From: Mediterraneibacter catenae
GTDB taxonomy: Bacteria; Bacillota; Clostridia; Lachnospirales; Lachnospiraceae
Assembly (NCBI RefSeq): GCF_008691045.1
Contig: NZ_VMSO01000006.1
Coordinates: forward strand, 62,001-126,000
DNA length: 64,000 bases
Direction of reading: 5' to 3'
Made by a program: the position numbers and the translations under genes. Every line of letters starts with the position of its first letter. Positions within the stretch are counted from its first letter, which is position 1. The notes under the pieces are model-generated. The model was not told the origin of the DNA and ran no database searches. It was given only the letters and a program-made list of their open reading frames with translations. Of this stretch, positions 43,496 to 52,489 are shown one piece after another.

Positions 43496-44330
43496 GCTGT
43501 TATCCGCGGATTTCGCAAAATTAAAGAAGAATAAGTTTTTCTGGATCTGTATGCCAGGGATGTTCCTGTTTGGCATATTCACGGCGGTAATGCATTACAT
43601 CGCTATGCAGCAATACGGAGAGAATGAGGCAGATATCACCAATATCCTCTTTATCTATGCACTTACAGTTGTTTTTCTCATTCCCGCCTTTGTCAGTCTT
43701 TTCGTCGGAACGGAATACAGCGACGGGACCATACGTAACAAAATGATCATCGGACACACGAGAGCCGGTATCTATCTGTCTGACCTCATCGTCTGCTCAG
43801 TCGCCGGTATCGGTTTCTGCGTCAGCTACATTATCGGTGCACTTCTTGCCGCGTTGCCGCTCTATACGATCGATGCGGGTATTCTGGAAGGCGTCACGAA
43901 ACTGGTTCTGTGTAGTTTTATTATGTCTGTAGCATTTACCGCGCTGTGCATCCTGACTGCCATGCTGTGCCAGAACAAGGCACTGACCGCTGTGATCAAT
44001 ATTCTGGCTGCCTGCTTCCTGCTCGTCATATCGCTCTATGTCTTAAACAAATTGAGCGAACCGGAAGTTTATCCCGGTTATTCCGTAATGACAGACTCCG
44101 GAGAAGTTGAAGTAATGGAAAATGAACCCAATCCCGATTACCTGCGAGGAACAGAACGGGAAGTATACCAGTTTCTCAATGATTTTCTCCCCACCGGACA
44201 GGCGATAAATATCACGCAGCGCGGCGCATTCTCACAATCCCCCGGACTGCTCGCCGCTTACTCGGCAAGTATCATTATCGTCTCCACTGGCATCGGAGTG
44301 TTCGCTTTCAAAAAAAGAGATGTAAAATAA
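43488..44330 (+). CDS. ABC-2 type permease, BcrB-like
   Basis: A 280-residue permease with six hydrophobic helices; the last is followed by KKRDVK. The N-terminal MSRLLSADFAKLKKNKFFWICM and the stretch LFVGTEYSDGTIRNKMIIGHTR are typical for this subfamily. A long external loop (about 190-235) lies between helices five and six. It is coupled to the ATPase gene by overlap and is followed 24 bases later by the kinase gene. Confidence 0.9.
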   Translation: MSRLLSADFAKLKKNKFFWICMPGMFLFGIFTAVMHYIAMQQYGENEADITNILFIYALTVVFLIPAFVSLFVGTEYSDGTIRNKMIIGHTRAGIYLSDLIVCSVAGIGFCVSYIIGALLAALPLYTIDAGILEGVTKLVLCSFIMSVAFTALCILTAMLCQNKALTAVINILAACFLLVISLYVLNKLSEPEVYPGYSVMTDSGEVEVMENEPNPDYLRGTEREVYQFLNDFLPTGQAINITQRGAFSQSPGLLAAYSASIIIVSTGIGVFAFKKRDVK

Positions 44331-44354
44331 TTTACCCGCAACGGAGGTTTTATC

Positions 44355-45257
44355 ATGGTATTCTGGCTCTGCTGCCTGATCGGCATACTGGCATTCATTA
44401 TTCTCATACTGATCATCAAGATCTGTCTGCTGAAAAGATCGGCAGACGAGATCGCCGACGGCTTTGCCGACCGGGTGGCGTCAGATACCAATACCCTGAT
44501 CGATCTTTCAAGCCGTGACCGGCATATGCGGAGACTTGCCGACAGCATTAACCGGGAGCTCATCCTTCTTCAGGGTGACCGCCGCCGCTGTCAGCAGGGC
44601 GATCAGGATCTGAAAAATGCCGTCACTAATATTTCCCATGATCTGCGCACGCCTCTGACTGCTATCTGCGGTTATCTGGATCTCCTCGACCGTGAGGAGA
44701 AGTCTGAGGCCGTCGCCCGTTATCTCAAGGTCATCCGGGGACGTACGGAAAATATGCGGCAGCTCACAGAAGAGTTGTTCCGGTACTCAGTCTTTACTAC
44801 CGCATCCGGCGGAACACCCGATGAACCGGTTGTCCTCAACCGCTGTCTGGAGGAGAGCCTCTCTGCTATGTATGCCGCTCTGAAGCAGAAGTACATCACC
44901 CCTGAAATATCCATACCGGAGCAGAAAGTGAGCCGGATGCTCAACCGCAATGCCCTCACCCGTGTGTTCGGTAATATAATCAGTAATGCGCTAAAATACA
45001 GTGATGGAGATCTCATCATCACTTTAAGAGAGGACGGCGAAATCATCTTTACAAACCATGCTTCTCAGCTTGATGAAATCAAGACAGGCCGTCTCTTCGA
45101 CCGCTTCTACACCGTGGAAACCGCCTCGGCAGAATCGACGGGGCTGGGTCTCTCTATCGCAAAGGCGCTTACAGAGCAGATGGGCGGGAAGATTACAGCG
45201 GAATATAAGGATGGAATGATACTGGTAAAAGTCTGCTTTTCCTCTGCTAAACTGTGA
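44355..45257 (+). CDS. Sensor histidine kinase of the ABC operon
   Basis: A 300-residue kinase with one N-terminal membrane helix (about 4-27) and hardly any external part. A coiled linker leads to the dimerisation domain with His95 in ISHDLRTPL, then the ATPase domain (NIISNALKYS, STGLGLSIAK). A GGAGG site precedes the ATG. As with other small kinases in Bcr/Bce-type operons, the ABC transporter is probably the real sensor. It closes the four-gene operon that begins at 41810. Confidence 0.92.
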   Translation: MVFWLCCLIGILAFIILILIIKICLLKRSADEIADGFADRVASDTNTLIDLSSRDRHMRRLADSINRELILLQGDRRRCQQGDQDLKNAVTNISHDLRTPLTAICGYLDLLDREEKSEAVARYLKVIRGRTENMRQLTEELFRYSVFTTASGGTPDEPVVLNRCLEESLSAMYAALKQKYITPEISIPEQKVSRMLNRNALTRVFGNIISNALKYSDGDLIITLREDGEIIFTNHASQLDEIKTGRLFDRFYTVETASAESTGLGLSIAKALTEQMGGKITAEYKDGMILVKVCFSSAKL

Positions 45258-45335
45258 GATTGGTATTAGACTGTTACTATAGAAGATCTGCTCTTTGGTC
45301 TCGGCAGGCAGCATGATTCGAAACGGTTCGTTTCC

Positions 45336-46121
45336 CTACATAACATCCTTTCTGTTGTATTTAATATAGCCTGCACAAACTCCAATTACACCGTAAAGCA
45401 TCCCCAGCAGCACCGGCATTCCATCCAGACTTATATTTGTTACAATCTCCGTGCCCTCTGCATATCCGTACGGAGAGATATACTTTAGAAATTCTGCAGA
45501 ATCAGATATATTTGCAATAATATTGAAAAAGTAAAGTATGATCGCAAGACCAAGGCCGACACCCAGACTTCCCTTCCGCAGAAAGGCAGAAATTCCGAAA
45601 CAGATGGAAGCAATCTCTATCTGTAAGAGGCTATAGGCCAAATGAAGCAGGAGGATTTCTTTCCACGGAATATCCTCGCCCACCGCATAAATGGAAACAA
45701 TTGAGATGATCAGTACAGCAGCATTGAGAACCAGGATCTGAAAATACAAAGCTGCAAGTTTACCGCTCAGGATCCGGGTCCGGCTGACCGGATGGGAAAG
45801 AAGAAATTCTGCTGTATGTCCCTTTTCCTCTTTAGACAGCATCGAAATCCCGCACATGGCAGCGTAAAGAGCACCTCCAAGTCCAAGGATATTGCCGCAT
45901 TCAACAGCGTAGAAACCGGTCAGGGTGCCGAAGCTGACCTGGTCCATTCCGAAGGCAGCACTGAAATTCCCCATGGTCGAAAAAACATCACTGACCTGAT
46001 CCATTTCACCCTTCATCTCCGGAAACAGGAAGATGCATACTGCGAAGAGAAAAGCGATGGATACAGTCCATATGATCAGGCTTAAGCGGCCCTGGCGCAG
46101 TTCGTGTCTGAAAATTGTCAT
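45336..46121 (-). CDS. ABC-2 type permease
   Basis: A 261-residue membrane protein with six hydrophobic segments, starting MTIFRHELRQGRLSLIIWTVSIAF, typical of ABC-2 permeases of the NosY type. The motif KGHTAEFLLSHPVSRTRILSGKL marks the cytoplasmic coupling region. Its ATG overlaps the stop of the ATPase gene (ATGA), so they form one exporter. It faces the end of the kinase operon; no strong terminator is visible in the 78 bases between. Confidence 0.9.
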   Translation of the reverse strand: MTIFRHELRQGRLSLIIWTVSIAFLFAVCIFLFPEMKGEMDQVSDVFSTMGNFSAAFGMDQVSFGTLTGFYAVECGNILGLGGALYAAMCGISMLSKEEKGHTAEFLLSHPVSRTRILSGKLAALYFQILVLNAAVLIISIVSIYAVGEDIPWKEILLLHLAYSLLQIEIASICFGISAFLRKGSLGVGLGLAIILYFFNIIANISDSAEFLKYISPYGYAEGTEIVTNISLDGMPVLLGMLYGVIGVCAGYIKYNRKDVM

Positions 46122-47002
46122 TCTTTCTCATCTCCTTCCGTATAATAGTGTAGAAAAATCTCTTCCAAATCCGGTTCGGAGAGGCTAAGATCCATAATCT
46201 GATGTCTGCTGAGCCTGGACAGGAGCAGATTGATATCACCACCGTACAGGAAACTGACCATGTCGCCGGATATCTGCAGATCTCGTACATCCGGCAGACC
46301 GGAAGGATCAAAAGTTCCCCGGACAGTAACCCGTTTTGCATTTGTGCGTGTCAGTTCTTCCACACTTCCGGAGGCAATGATTCTTCCCTCCCGTATAATC
46401 GCGGCTCTACTACAGAAACGCTGGACTTCAGAGAGAATATGTGAAGATAGGAACACAGTCATGCCCTTCTTGTTTCTTTCCTTCAATATCTCAAAGAACT
46501 CCCTCTGCATCAGAGGATCCAGTCCGCCGGTTGGTTCATCCAGGATACAGATCTGTGGATCATGCTGCAGGGCACATACAACGGCCAGCTTCTTCCGGTT
46601 TCCGAACGAAAGCTCGCTGATCCGTCGGGAAGGATCCAGCTGCAATCGCTCACACAGGTCAGAAGATGTCTTCCGACAGTCTTTCCGGCGCAGATCCGCC
46701 GAAAGCCGGATCAGGTCGCGTCCCCGCATATCCGGATAGAATACTGCTTCAGAAGGGAGATACCCTGTCACGGACAGAATCTGTTCTTTTTCTTTTGAAA
46801 TATCCTTTCCAAGTATCCTTGCACTGCCACGGGTTTTATGTATCAATCCCATCAGAATACGAATGGTAGTACTTTTCCCGGCGCCGTTTGGTCCGATAAA
46901 TCCATAAAATTCACCCTCATGCACCTCCAGGTCAAGCTCAATGATCCCCCGGGATCTGCCATAAAATTTTGTAAGACCATCTGTCTGTATTGCGTTCATC
47001 AT
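46118..47002 (-). CDS. ABC transporter ATP-binding protein
   Basis: A 294-residue ATPase. Walker A is GPNGAGKSTT (about 38-47), the signature appears as ELSFGNRKKLAVV, Walker B as ICILDEPTGGLDP, and the H-loop is LSSHIL. It is coupled to the ABC-2 permease gene. Upstream on the same strand is a short TetR-type regulator remnant, so the exporter was probably under TetR control, as in many small drug exporters. The substrate is unknown. Confidence 0.93.
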   Translation of the reverse strand: MMNAIQTDGLTKFYGRSRGIIELDLEVHEGEFYGFIGPNGAGKSTTIRILMGLIHKTRGSARILGKDISKEKEQILSVTGYLPSEAVFYPDMRGRDLIRLSADLRRKDCRKTSSDLCERLQLDPSRRISELSFGNRKKLAVVCALQHDPQICILDEPTGGLDPLMQREFFEILKERNKKGMTVFLSSHILSEVQRFCSRAAIIREGRIIASGSVEELTRTNAKRVTVRGTFDPSGLPDVRDLQISGDMVSFLYGGDINLLLSRLSRHQIMDLSLSEPDLEEIFLHYYTEGDEKE

Positions 47003-47046
47003 TTATCCCTTTCTCAGATATATTTTCATAATATCTATCTTGGCCC

Positions 47047-47202
47047 TCAAGCCCCGTTCCACCATTTCAAACAGATTCCTGCCGCGTCAGCGACCTCCTG
47101 CATCGGGCTCTTTTTATAACTGTTCTGTGAGAAAACCCTGTAGACGGCGTTGATAATTGCCTGTTGTTTTTCTTTTGACAGACTGTAAAATTTATCGTTC
47201 AT
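47047..47202 (-). pseudogene. TetR-family regulator remnant
   Basis: A 51-codon frame from the ATG at 47202 (behind GGAGGAG) reads MNDKFYSLSKEKQQAIINAV, then the TetR helix-turn-helix start SYKKSPMQEVADAAGI, then runs out of frame to a stop. The bases that follow, in another frame, still read LFEMVERGLRAKI, like a later part of a TetR protein. An internal deletion of about 450 bases therefore removed most of the gene. It lies upstream of the ABC exporter genes. GGTTAA...TTGACC at 47225-47252 may be its old operator. Confidence 0.72.
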
Positions 47203-47449
47203 GGCTCCTCCTTTTGACCGATGTGGTTAATTCTAATTATATATAGTTGACCATTTTTGAGAAGCCCCTTTTTTATTTTAGTACAGCTGCATTTAAAAGA
47301 AATGACAGAGGAATACCTGAATGGTATAATAAGAAAGTGTGACGCTTATCTTGCAACAAATCATAATGACAGTATTCGCCAGTGCGCTATGAAAAGAGGA
47401 GTAACAACATATTGACAGTAAAATATAAATTTGCCAAGGGTGTGATTGC

Positions 47450-47689
47450 ATGAAAAAAATAAATATCATTTTAAACATCATTATTATGGCTTTTGTTGGT
47501 GCATTTATTGGGCATGGGGTTTATACTGTTTGGGACTTTAAAACTCATCCTGAATTATATTTTGTACAATCAGCACCGTGGTATACAAGCATCTTAATAT
47601 GTGGTGCATCTACCACTATTGTGTTACTGATTTGCGTCGTGATAAAAATAATCATTAATCATAAGTTTAAACAGGGGAACAACAGATAA
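47450..47689 (+). CDS. Small two-helix membrane protein
   Basis: A 79-residue protein with two hydrophobic helices (about 5-27 and 46-67) and a basic C terminus. AAGGGTG lies upstream of the ATG. I do not recognise the family; proteins of this size and layout often accompany ABC exporters or immunity loci. It is isolated, with AT-rich DNA on both sides. In 47203-47449 I see only the possible TetR operator and a 39-codon frame without support. Confidence 0.6.
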   Translation: MKKINIILNIIIMAFVGAFIGHGVYTVWDFKTHPELYFVQSAPWYTSILICGASTTIVLLICVVIKIIINHKFKQGNNR

Positions 47690-47752
47690 ACTAACCAATC
47701 TTGGAATTTATGGAGATAGCTGTATGAAAAAATAGTATAAAATTTTGATCAG

Positions 47753-47802
47753 TAAAAAAAAGTACATGGTAAGCCATGAGCAAATGCTCATGGCTTGCCG
47801 TG
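47753..47802 (-). terminator. Terminator after the DUF-type exported protein gene
   Basis: AAGCCATGAGCA (47771-47782) pairs with TGCTCATGGCTT (47785-47796), extended by GG/CC. On the minus strand a run of eight T follows. Confidence 0.88.
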
Positions 47803-47839
47803 CACCAATACTCTCTGTTTATTGTTTTTCTTATGTTTC

Positions 47840-48526
47840 TTATTCGCCCACATCCACGCTCTCGATCAGCATGGAATCCAGCCTATCCATATCTTCCTGA
47901 TCAATGGTAAACTCCCGGCTGCTTGTCTTTGTAACATGAAGCTGAACATTTCGCGCTCCTCCATAGAGCATCCCGGAGTCCACCCGCTTACGGAGGACAT
48001 CATAATAGATCTGATAGATCTGATTCTGCATCTCCTCATCTGTCGGCATCTCTGCCCCGTTCATCACACTGTCCGTGACTTCCTGCGCATACTCCTGCGC
48101 CTTTGTCTGAAATGTCTCATATGTATCGCTGAAGAGTGTGACCGGCTTGACAATGACAGGTACTATATATGTCCCGTCCTCCTGCTTTTCCGGTTTGCCT
48201 ATCGTATAGCTGACTTTTCTGGCAATCTCTCCGAAAAGCTCTCTGTATTTCGGCTGCATGTTCTCCGGCATTTCCGAGTTCTCAAACCCAGCCATCGTAG
48301 CATCCAGATTGTCGTCGAATATCTTCTCTGCTTCTTCCTGAGATATTCCCGTGATCTCCACATACTGATCCGTCTCATTTTTGTAGGATGTATCCAGTAC
48401 AGCCTGCACATATTCCCCCGCATCAAACCGGTTGATATACAGATATACGCCGACAGATACTCCGACTGCAAGGATAACCGCAAGTATCGCTGCGATTACA
48501 ATGATCTTTTTCTTTTTTTTCATCAT
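47840..48526 (-). CDS. Membrane-anchored extracytoplasmic protein of unknown function
   Basis: A 228-residue protein with a lysine-rich start, one membrane helix (about 8-30), and a soluble outer domain rich in acidic residues. The domain has repeated features of DUF5105-like Firmicutes proteins (FDAGEYVQAVLDTSYKN, VIVKPVTLFSDTYE). I cannot assign a function. GGAGG lies upstream of the start. It is followed by a strong terminator, so it is probably a single-gene transcript. The 238 bases upstream (48527-48764) show no further gene. Confidence 0.82.
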   Translation of the reverse strand: MMKKKKKIIVIAAILAVILAVGVSVGVYLYINRFDAGEYVQAVLDTSYKNETDQYVEITGISQEEAEKIFDDNLDATMAGFENSEMPENMQPKYRELFGEIARKVSYTIGKPEKQEDGTYIVPVIVKPVTLFSDTYETFQTKAQEYAQEVTDSVMNGAEMPTDEEMQNQIYQIYYDVLRKRVDSGMLYGGARNVQLHVTKTSSREFTIDQEDMDRLDSMLIESVDVGE

Positions 48527-48764
48527 ATTCCTCCTTTTTCATAAGTTTGCCACAGTATACCACTGTGAAAGCAAGAAAAAGGAAGAACCCTGTCGACCAC
48601 AATCATCGGAAGTTTCAAAAGGTACATTCCGGGATTACAATACAGGTCACTCGCTCCTCTTCTGTGCGCAGCTTACATGGAGGATCGTGTGACAGCATAA
48701 GCTGCAACAGTAATACAGATTCCGCCGAAGCGTTAATATATTTTTATATTATATAGAACTTTTG

Positions 48765-49751
48765 TCAGACAACGGCCCAGGGATCTTCTTTCCCTTCAGC
48801 GTGATACATACAGCTCAGTATCGAATTCTTCACCATATCACTCACTGCCTGATCCGTATAGAACGCCATATGCGGTGTGACGATCACATTCGGGAATCCC
48901 CGCAGGATATAAAGATCCCGTTTCTTGAGCACGTCGGATTTCCTGTCATAGTAATACATTCCGAACTCATCCTCAATTACATCCAGTCCCGCCGCACTGA
49001 TCTTGCCCGACTCGATACCCTCGATCAGCGCTTTCGTATCGATCAGCCCGCCTCTCGCCGTATTGACGATCACAACGCCGTCTTTCATCTTGCCGATGGC
49101 ATCCCCATCAATCAGGTGAAAGTTATCTTCAAGAAGAGGCATATGCAGGGTAATGAGATCACATTCCCTGTAGATTGTATCCAGATCCGCATACTGTGCA
49201 TACTTTTTCACTTCATCATTTTCATATTTGTCATACGCATAGATCTTACAGCCAAAACCTGACAGGTCACGGATCACAGCACGTCCGATCCTGCCCGTTC
49301 CCAGAACTCCCACTGTAAAATTCGGCAGCTCCCTTCCCTGGATACCCGGAAGCGAGAAATCGTTGATTTCTTCTCTCTGCATGATCCTCTTCATCTTACG
49401 GATGGACATGAGCATCAGCATGACCGTATAATCCGCCACACACTCCGGTGAATACGACACGTTACTTACGTGCATTCCCAGACGCTTCGCCGCTGCAATG
49501 TCCACATGGTCATATCCTATCGTCCGGGTGGAGATCATCTTCACTCCCAATTCATGGAATCTTTCCATCAGTTCCTCATCGATCTTTGTCGTGATGATAC
49601 TCACATACTCGTACCCCTCGGCAAGATGCGCATTTTCCATCGTCGGATCGTCTGTAGTAATCCCAAGCTCCACCCCGTATTCTTTTGAAAACTTCTGAAA
49701 ATACTCTGCCTCATCGAATTCTCTGTAACTGTACACAAAAATCTTCATCAT
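48765..49751 (-). CDS. D-2-hydroxyacid dehydrogenase (D-lactate dehydrogenase type)
   Basis: A 328-residue NAD-dependent enzyme that reduces a 2-keto acid such as pyruvate to the D-hydroxy acid. The NAD-binding GVLGTGRIGRAV lies near 149-160. The catalytic residues are in NTARGGLID (Arg), VIEDEFGMYY (Glu) and TPHMAFYT (His). The overall pattern matches D-lactate dehydrogenase rather than glycerate dehydrogenase. The start may be either of two adjacent ATGs. It stands alone and is followed on the same strand by AT-rich DNA. Confidence 0.92.
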   Translation of the reverse strand: MMKIFVYSYREFDEAEYFQKFSKEYGVELGITTDDPTMENAHLAEGYEYVSIITTKIDEELMERFHELGVKMISTRTIGYDHVDIAAAKRLGMHVSNVSYSPECVADYTVMLMLMSIRKMKRIMQREEINDFSLPGIQGRELPNFTVGVLGTGRIGRAVIRDLSGFGCKIYAYDKYENDEVKKYAQYADLDTIYRECDLITLHMPLLEDNFHLIDGDAIGKMKDGVVIVNTARGGLIDTKALIEGIESGKISAAGLDVIEDEFGMYYYDRKSDVLKKRDLYILRGFPNVIVTPHMAFYTDQAVSDMVKNSILSCMYHAEGKEDPWAVV

Positions 49752-49830
49752 TTTCCCGCCTTTCCTGTGTCCGTTTACTCTCTACTGTCTCCTCACATAA
49801 TGTCCGGCCTATCTTCTCCCACCCGGACAA

Positions 49831-50625
49831 CTATATCAGGCCGTAACGCTCCATGGCATACGCGATCCCGTCATCTTCTACTTCCTTCGTCACAAACTCC
49901 GTATAAGGATCCAGCACCGGGTCGTGCTCTCCCATAGCTATTGCATGGATCGCAAACTCGAACATCGCCAGATCATTGCTGCTGTCTCCGAACACATAAG
50001 CCTGTTCTTTCGTCATGCCGAGCCGGTCCAGCATAAACTCGCACGCCGTCGCCTTGGAATACCCCTTCTGCACTACCTCGTACGCATTTCCGCCCCGGTC
50101 CAGTGCCTCCATATCCTGTCCTTCTATAAAATCAAGAAAGCTCTTCAGGTCACTCTGCCCGTCCGCATAGATAAACAGCTTATCATATATAAAATCGTCT
50201 CTCTCTATAGGGCATTCAATGCCCATGCCCTTCTCCCGGAAATACCGCCTCGAAGATTCCAGTTTATCAAATCTTGAAATACGGCTCGGGAAATAGACAT
50301 CCTCGGGTCCTTCTGCGATTCCTCCGAGATTACATTCAAATAGCTTATCGATAACCGCCCTTCCCAGTTCTTTTGTCAGTGAATGGGCCAGCAGTTCCTC
50401 ATCATGGAAGAACAGATGCGTGCCGCACCCGCACAGAAAGCCGTCAAAAGGCAGTCTGCGGATCTCCGTCGGCACACTACATATCGTCCTTCCCGTGTTG
50501 ATAAAGAGCAGATGTCCTGCCTTATTTGCCATATGCAGCGCTCTTATCGCACTCTCAGGGATCTCTCTTGTCTTTTCACTCAGTAAAGTCCCGTCTATAT
50601 CAAAGAATAAAGCTGATTTTTCCAT
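49831..50625 (-). CDS. HAD-superfamily Cof-type phosphatase
   Basis: A 264-residue HAD hydrolase of subclass IIB. Motif I is FFDIDGTLLS (residues 7-16, nucleophile Asp9), motif II is FINTGRT, Lys of motif III is near 190, and motif IV is VFGDSSNDLAMFE. The start at 50625 follows GGAG; the longer open frame has no ribosome site. Cof-type enzymes dephosphorylate sugar phosphates, flavin mononucleotide or pyridoxal phosphate; the substrate here is unknown. It lies between the hydroxyacid dehydrogenase and the shell-protein genes on the same strand but is separated from the latter by a terminator. Confidence 0.92.
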   Translation of the reverse strand: MEKSALFFDIDGTLLSEKTREIPESAIRALHMANKAGHLLFINTGRTICSVPTEIRRLPFDGFLCGCGTHLFFHDEELLAHSLTKELGRAVIDKLFECNLGGIAEGPEDVYFPSRISRFDKLESSRRYFREKGMGIECPIERDDFIYDKLFIYADGQSDLKSFLDFIEGQDMEALDRGGNAYEVVQKGYSKATACEFMLDRLGMTKEQAYVFGDSSNDLAMFEFAIHAIAMGEHDPVLDPYTEFVTKEVEDDGIAYAMERYGLI

Positions 50626-50770
50626 GTCAGTCTCCGTTTCTCTCAAAATTCCATCTAACATTCTACTATCCTTTTCCGAAAATGTCCACTGTCTGAACGG
50701 CATCCCTGTCATGCCCCTGTCATGCACAGCAATTTAGCCCGTTCCTATCCTGATAGCAGAACTTTTACAC

Positions 50771-50820
50771 GCAAAAAAGCTGTACTTCAAAAGCCGCTTC
50801 CTGCTTTTTAAAGTACAGCT
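50771..50820 (-). terminator. Terminator after the shell-protein genes
   Basis: AGCTGTACTT (50778-50787) pairs with AAGTACAGCT (50811-50820) with an inner AAAAG/CTTTT stem. On the minus strand a run of six T follows. It isolates the two-gene shell operon. Confidence 0.87.
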
Positions 50821-50826
50821 CTCAGA

Positions 50827-51111
50827 CTATTTTCTTCTGCTCCGGAACATCTCAACGATATCGATCATCTCCTGAGAAGGATTCGATATCACAGCGCTCT
50901 CGATCACCTCGCACGGCGGATCTTCTTTCACGCTGTCTACCGCTGCCGTCACTGCGGCTACATCCCCTCCGACAAAAATCAGTGCATGGCCTCCACACTT
51001 TGTATCCTGTGTCACATATTCAACATCGGCGGTCTTAAGCATGCGGTCTGTTACCAGAATCGCATTTGCTTCTCCCACGACTTCCACAAGTCCATAAGCT
51101 CCATATGTCAT
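50827..51111 (-). CDS. Bacterial microcompartment (BMC) shell protein 2
   Basis: A 94-residue single BMC domain protein, the hexameric shell tile of bacterial microcompartments. It starts MTYGAYGLVEVVGEANAILVTDRML, which matches the usual first strand and helix, and contains CGGHALIFVGGDVAAVTAAVDS in the pore and interface region. I prefer the ATG at 51111; two earlier ATGs at 51132-51135 would add eight residues. It forms a two-gene unit with the shell protein upstream. No microcompartment enzyme or pentamer gene is nearby. Confidence 0.88.
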   Translation of the reverse strand: MTYGAYGLVEVVGEANAILVTDRMLKTADVEYVTQDTKCGGHALIFVGGDVAAVTAAVDSVKEDPPCEVIESAVISNPSQEMIDIVEMFRSRRK

Positions 51112-51144
51112 ATCAGTACCTGCCCTTTCCATCATTTTCCTGAT

Positions 51145-51444
51145 CTACTTTCCGATCGTCATAGCGATTGCTGTCTCCGTATCTTCCGATGGAGCCGCGA
51201 TCACTGTATGAGATACAACTTTTGAACGTCCTTTCGCCGCATCGAGAGCCGCTTCCATCGCCGCTTTTACATTCGATACCGTACCTCTCATCTTCACACA
51301 GGCACCTGCCTTCAGTCGGTTTCTCTCTACTGCCTGAATCTTTACATCTGCCGCTTTCGCAGCCGCATCAAGAGCTACAAAGCAAATGCATTCACTTTCC
51401 AGCTCAAATACTCCTATTGCCATTCCCGCATACTGTTCCGCCAT
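51145..51444 (-). CDS. Bacterial microcompartment (BMC) shell protein 1
   Basis: A 99-residue single BMC domain protein. The sequence MAEQYAGMAIGVFELESECICFVALDAAAKAADVKI is the family start, followed by VKMRGTVSNVKAAMEAALDAA and the C-terminal SHTVIAAPSED. The ATG has AGGAGG. Only ten to 33 bases separate it from the second shell gene. The two differ clearly from each other, so they are not a recent duplication. Whether they build a shell on their own or join one encoded elsewhere cannot be told here. Confidence 0.9.
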   Translation of the reverse strand: MAEQYAGMAIGVFELESECICFVALDAAAKAADVKIQAVERNRLKAGACVKMRGTVSNVKAAMEAALDAAKGRSKVVSHTVIAAPSEDTETAIAMTIGK

Positions 51445-51624
51445 AACTTCCTCCTACACTTCGTCCACGACTTATCTATTTGTTATAATAGCAGAAATCA
51501 CTCGTTTTTTCAATGTTGCATCTTCGAAATATCCACTGCTCAGGCCGGTTCACTCCTGTCCGGTTATAAAATATTTCTGTTCTTCATATACTGTCAAAAA
51601 CCGTTCAATACAAAACATCAATAT

Positions 51625-52482
51625 ATGAAAAAATCAATATTCATAAAACTGTTCTCTTTCCTGCTTCTTTTTACAGGTGCCTACCTGTTTGGGACCGGTG
51701 CCGCTTTTCTGTCTGAGCACTTTCACTCAGACCATTCCTCACATTACAATGACTCCTCTCAGGATGTCTCACAGTCCGGAGCTGTTCCTGTGTCCGCCGA
51801 TGGGAACTGGGGACTTAGTTTTCAGGAGGATGGGCAGCTTCCCACAGGTAACGCCACCATGGAAGAGCTCGCTCAGTACGATGCATACTATGCGCAAGAC
51901 ACAGATGAGAAAGTTCTTTATCTCACCTTCGATGCCGGCTATGAAAACGGCAACACGGAACCTATACTGGACGCACTGAAAAAGCATAACGTATCAGCTA
52001 CCTTTTTCGTAGTAGGTACTTATATCGAATCTGAACCGGAACTGGTCAAAAGGATGGTCGAAGAAGGACACACTGTCGGGAACCATACGTGGCATCATCC
52101 TGATATGTCGCAGATCGCTGATATGGATTCTTTCAAAAAGGAAATTACAGATGTAGAAGATGCATTCCTCGCAGTGACCGGTCAGGAGATGACCAAATAT
52201 TACCGGCCGCCTCAGGGAAAATATAATAAAGCAAATCTGCAGATGGCGAAAGAACTTGGATATAAGACATTTTTCTGGAGTCTCGCGTATGTGGACTGGT
52301 ATCAGGATGATCAGCCGACAGAGGAAGAAGCCTTCGACAAACTCCTCGGCCGTATCCATCCCGGCGCCATCGTACTACTCCACAGTACTTCGTCTACTAA
52401 CGCGGCTATCCTTGATGAACTGCTGACAAAATGGGAAGAGATGGGATATCAGATAAGGCCGCTGTCTGAGCTAATTCAATAA
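51625..52482 (+). CDS. Polysaccharide deacetylase, PdaA-like
   Basis: A 285-residue exported carbohydrate esterase of the NodB family. An N-terminal hydrophobic segment (about 8-30) anchors or exports it. The catalytic motifs are LTFDAGYENG (TFDxG), HTWHHPD (the two metal-binding histidines), YYRPPQGKYN, and HPGAIVLLHSTS. The DAGYENG variant and overall layout match PdaA, which deacetylates N-acetylmuramic acid during formation of spore cortex muramic lactam. A sporulation role is inferred only from that likeness. The ATG has no clear ribosome site. Confidence 0.9.
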   Translation: MKKSIFIKLFSFLLLFTGAYLFGTGAAFLSEHFHSDHSSHYNDSSQDVSQSGAVPVSADGNWGLSFQEDGQLPTGNATMEELAQYDAYYAQDTDEKVLYLTFDAGYENGNTEPILDALKKHNVSATFFVVGTYIESEPELVKRMVEEGHTVGNHTWHHPDMSQIADMDSFKKEITDVEDAFLAVTGQEMTKYYRPPQGKYNKANLQMAKELGYKTFFWSLAYVDWYQDDQPTEEEAFDKLLGRIHPGAIVLLHSTSSTNAAILDELLTKWEEMGYQIRPLSELIQ

Positions 52483-52489
52483 ACTTCGG

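Noticed and set aside
47302-47421. Frame of 39 codons (MTEEYLNGIIRK...) before the small membrane protein
   Set aside because: No ribosome site or recognisable family; could be the tail of a lost gene but there is not enough to call it.
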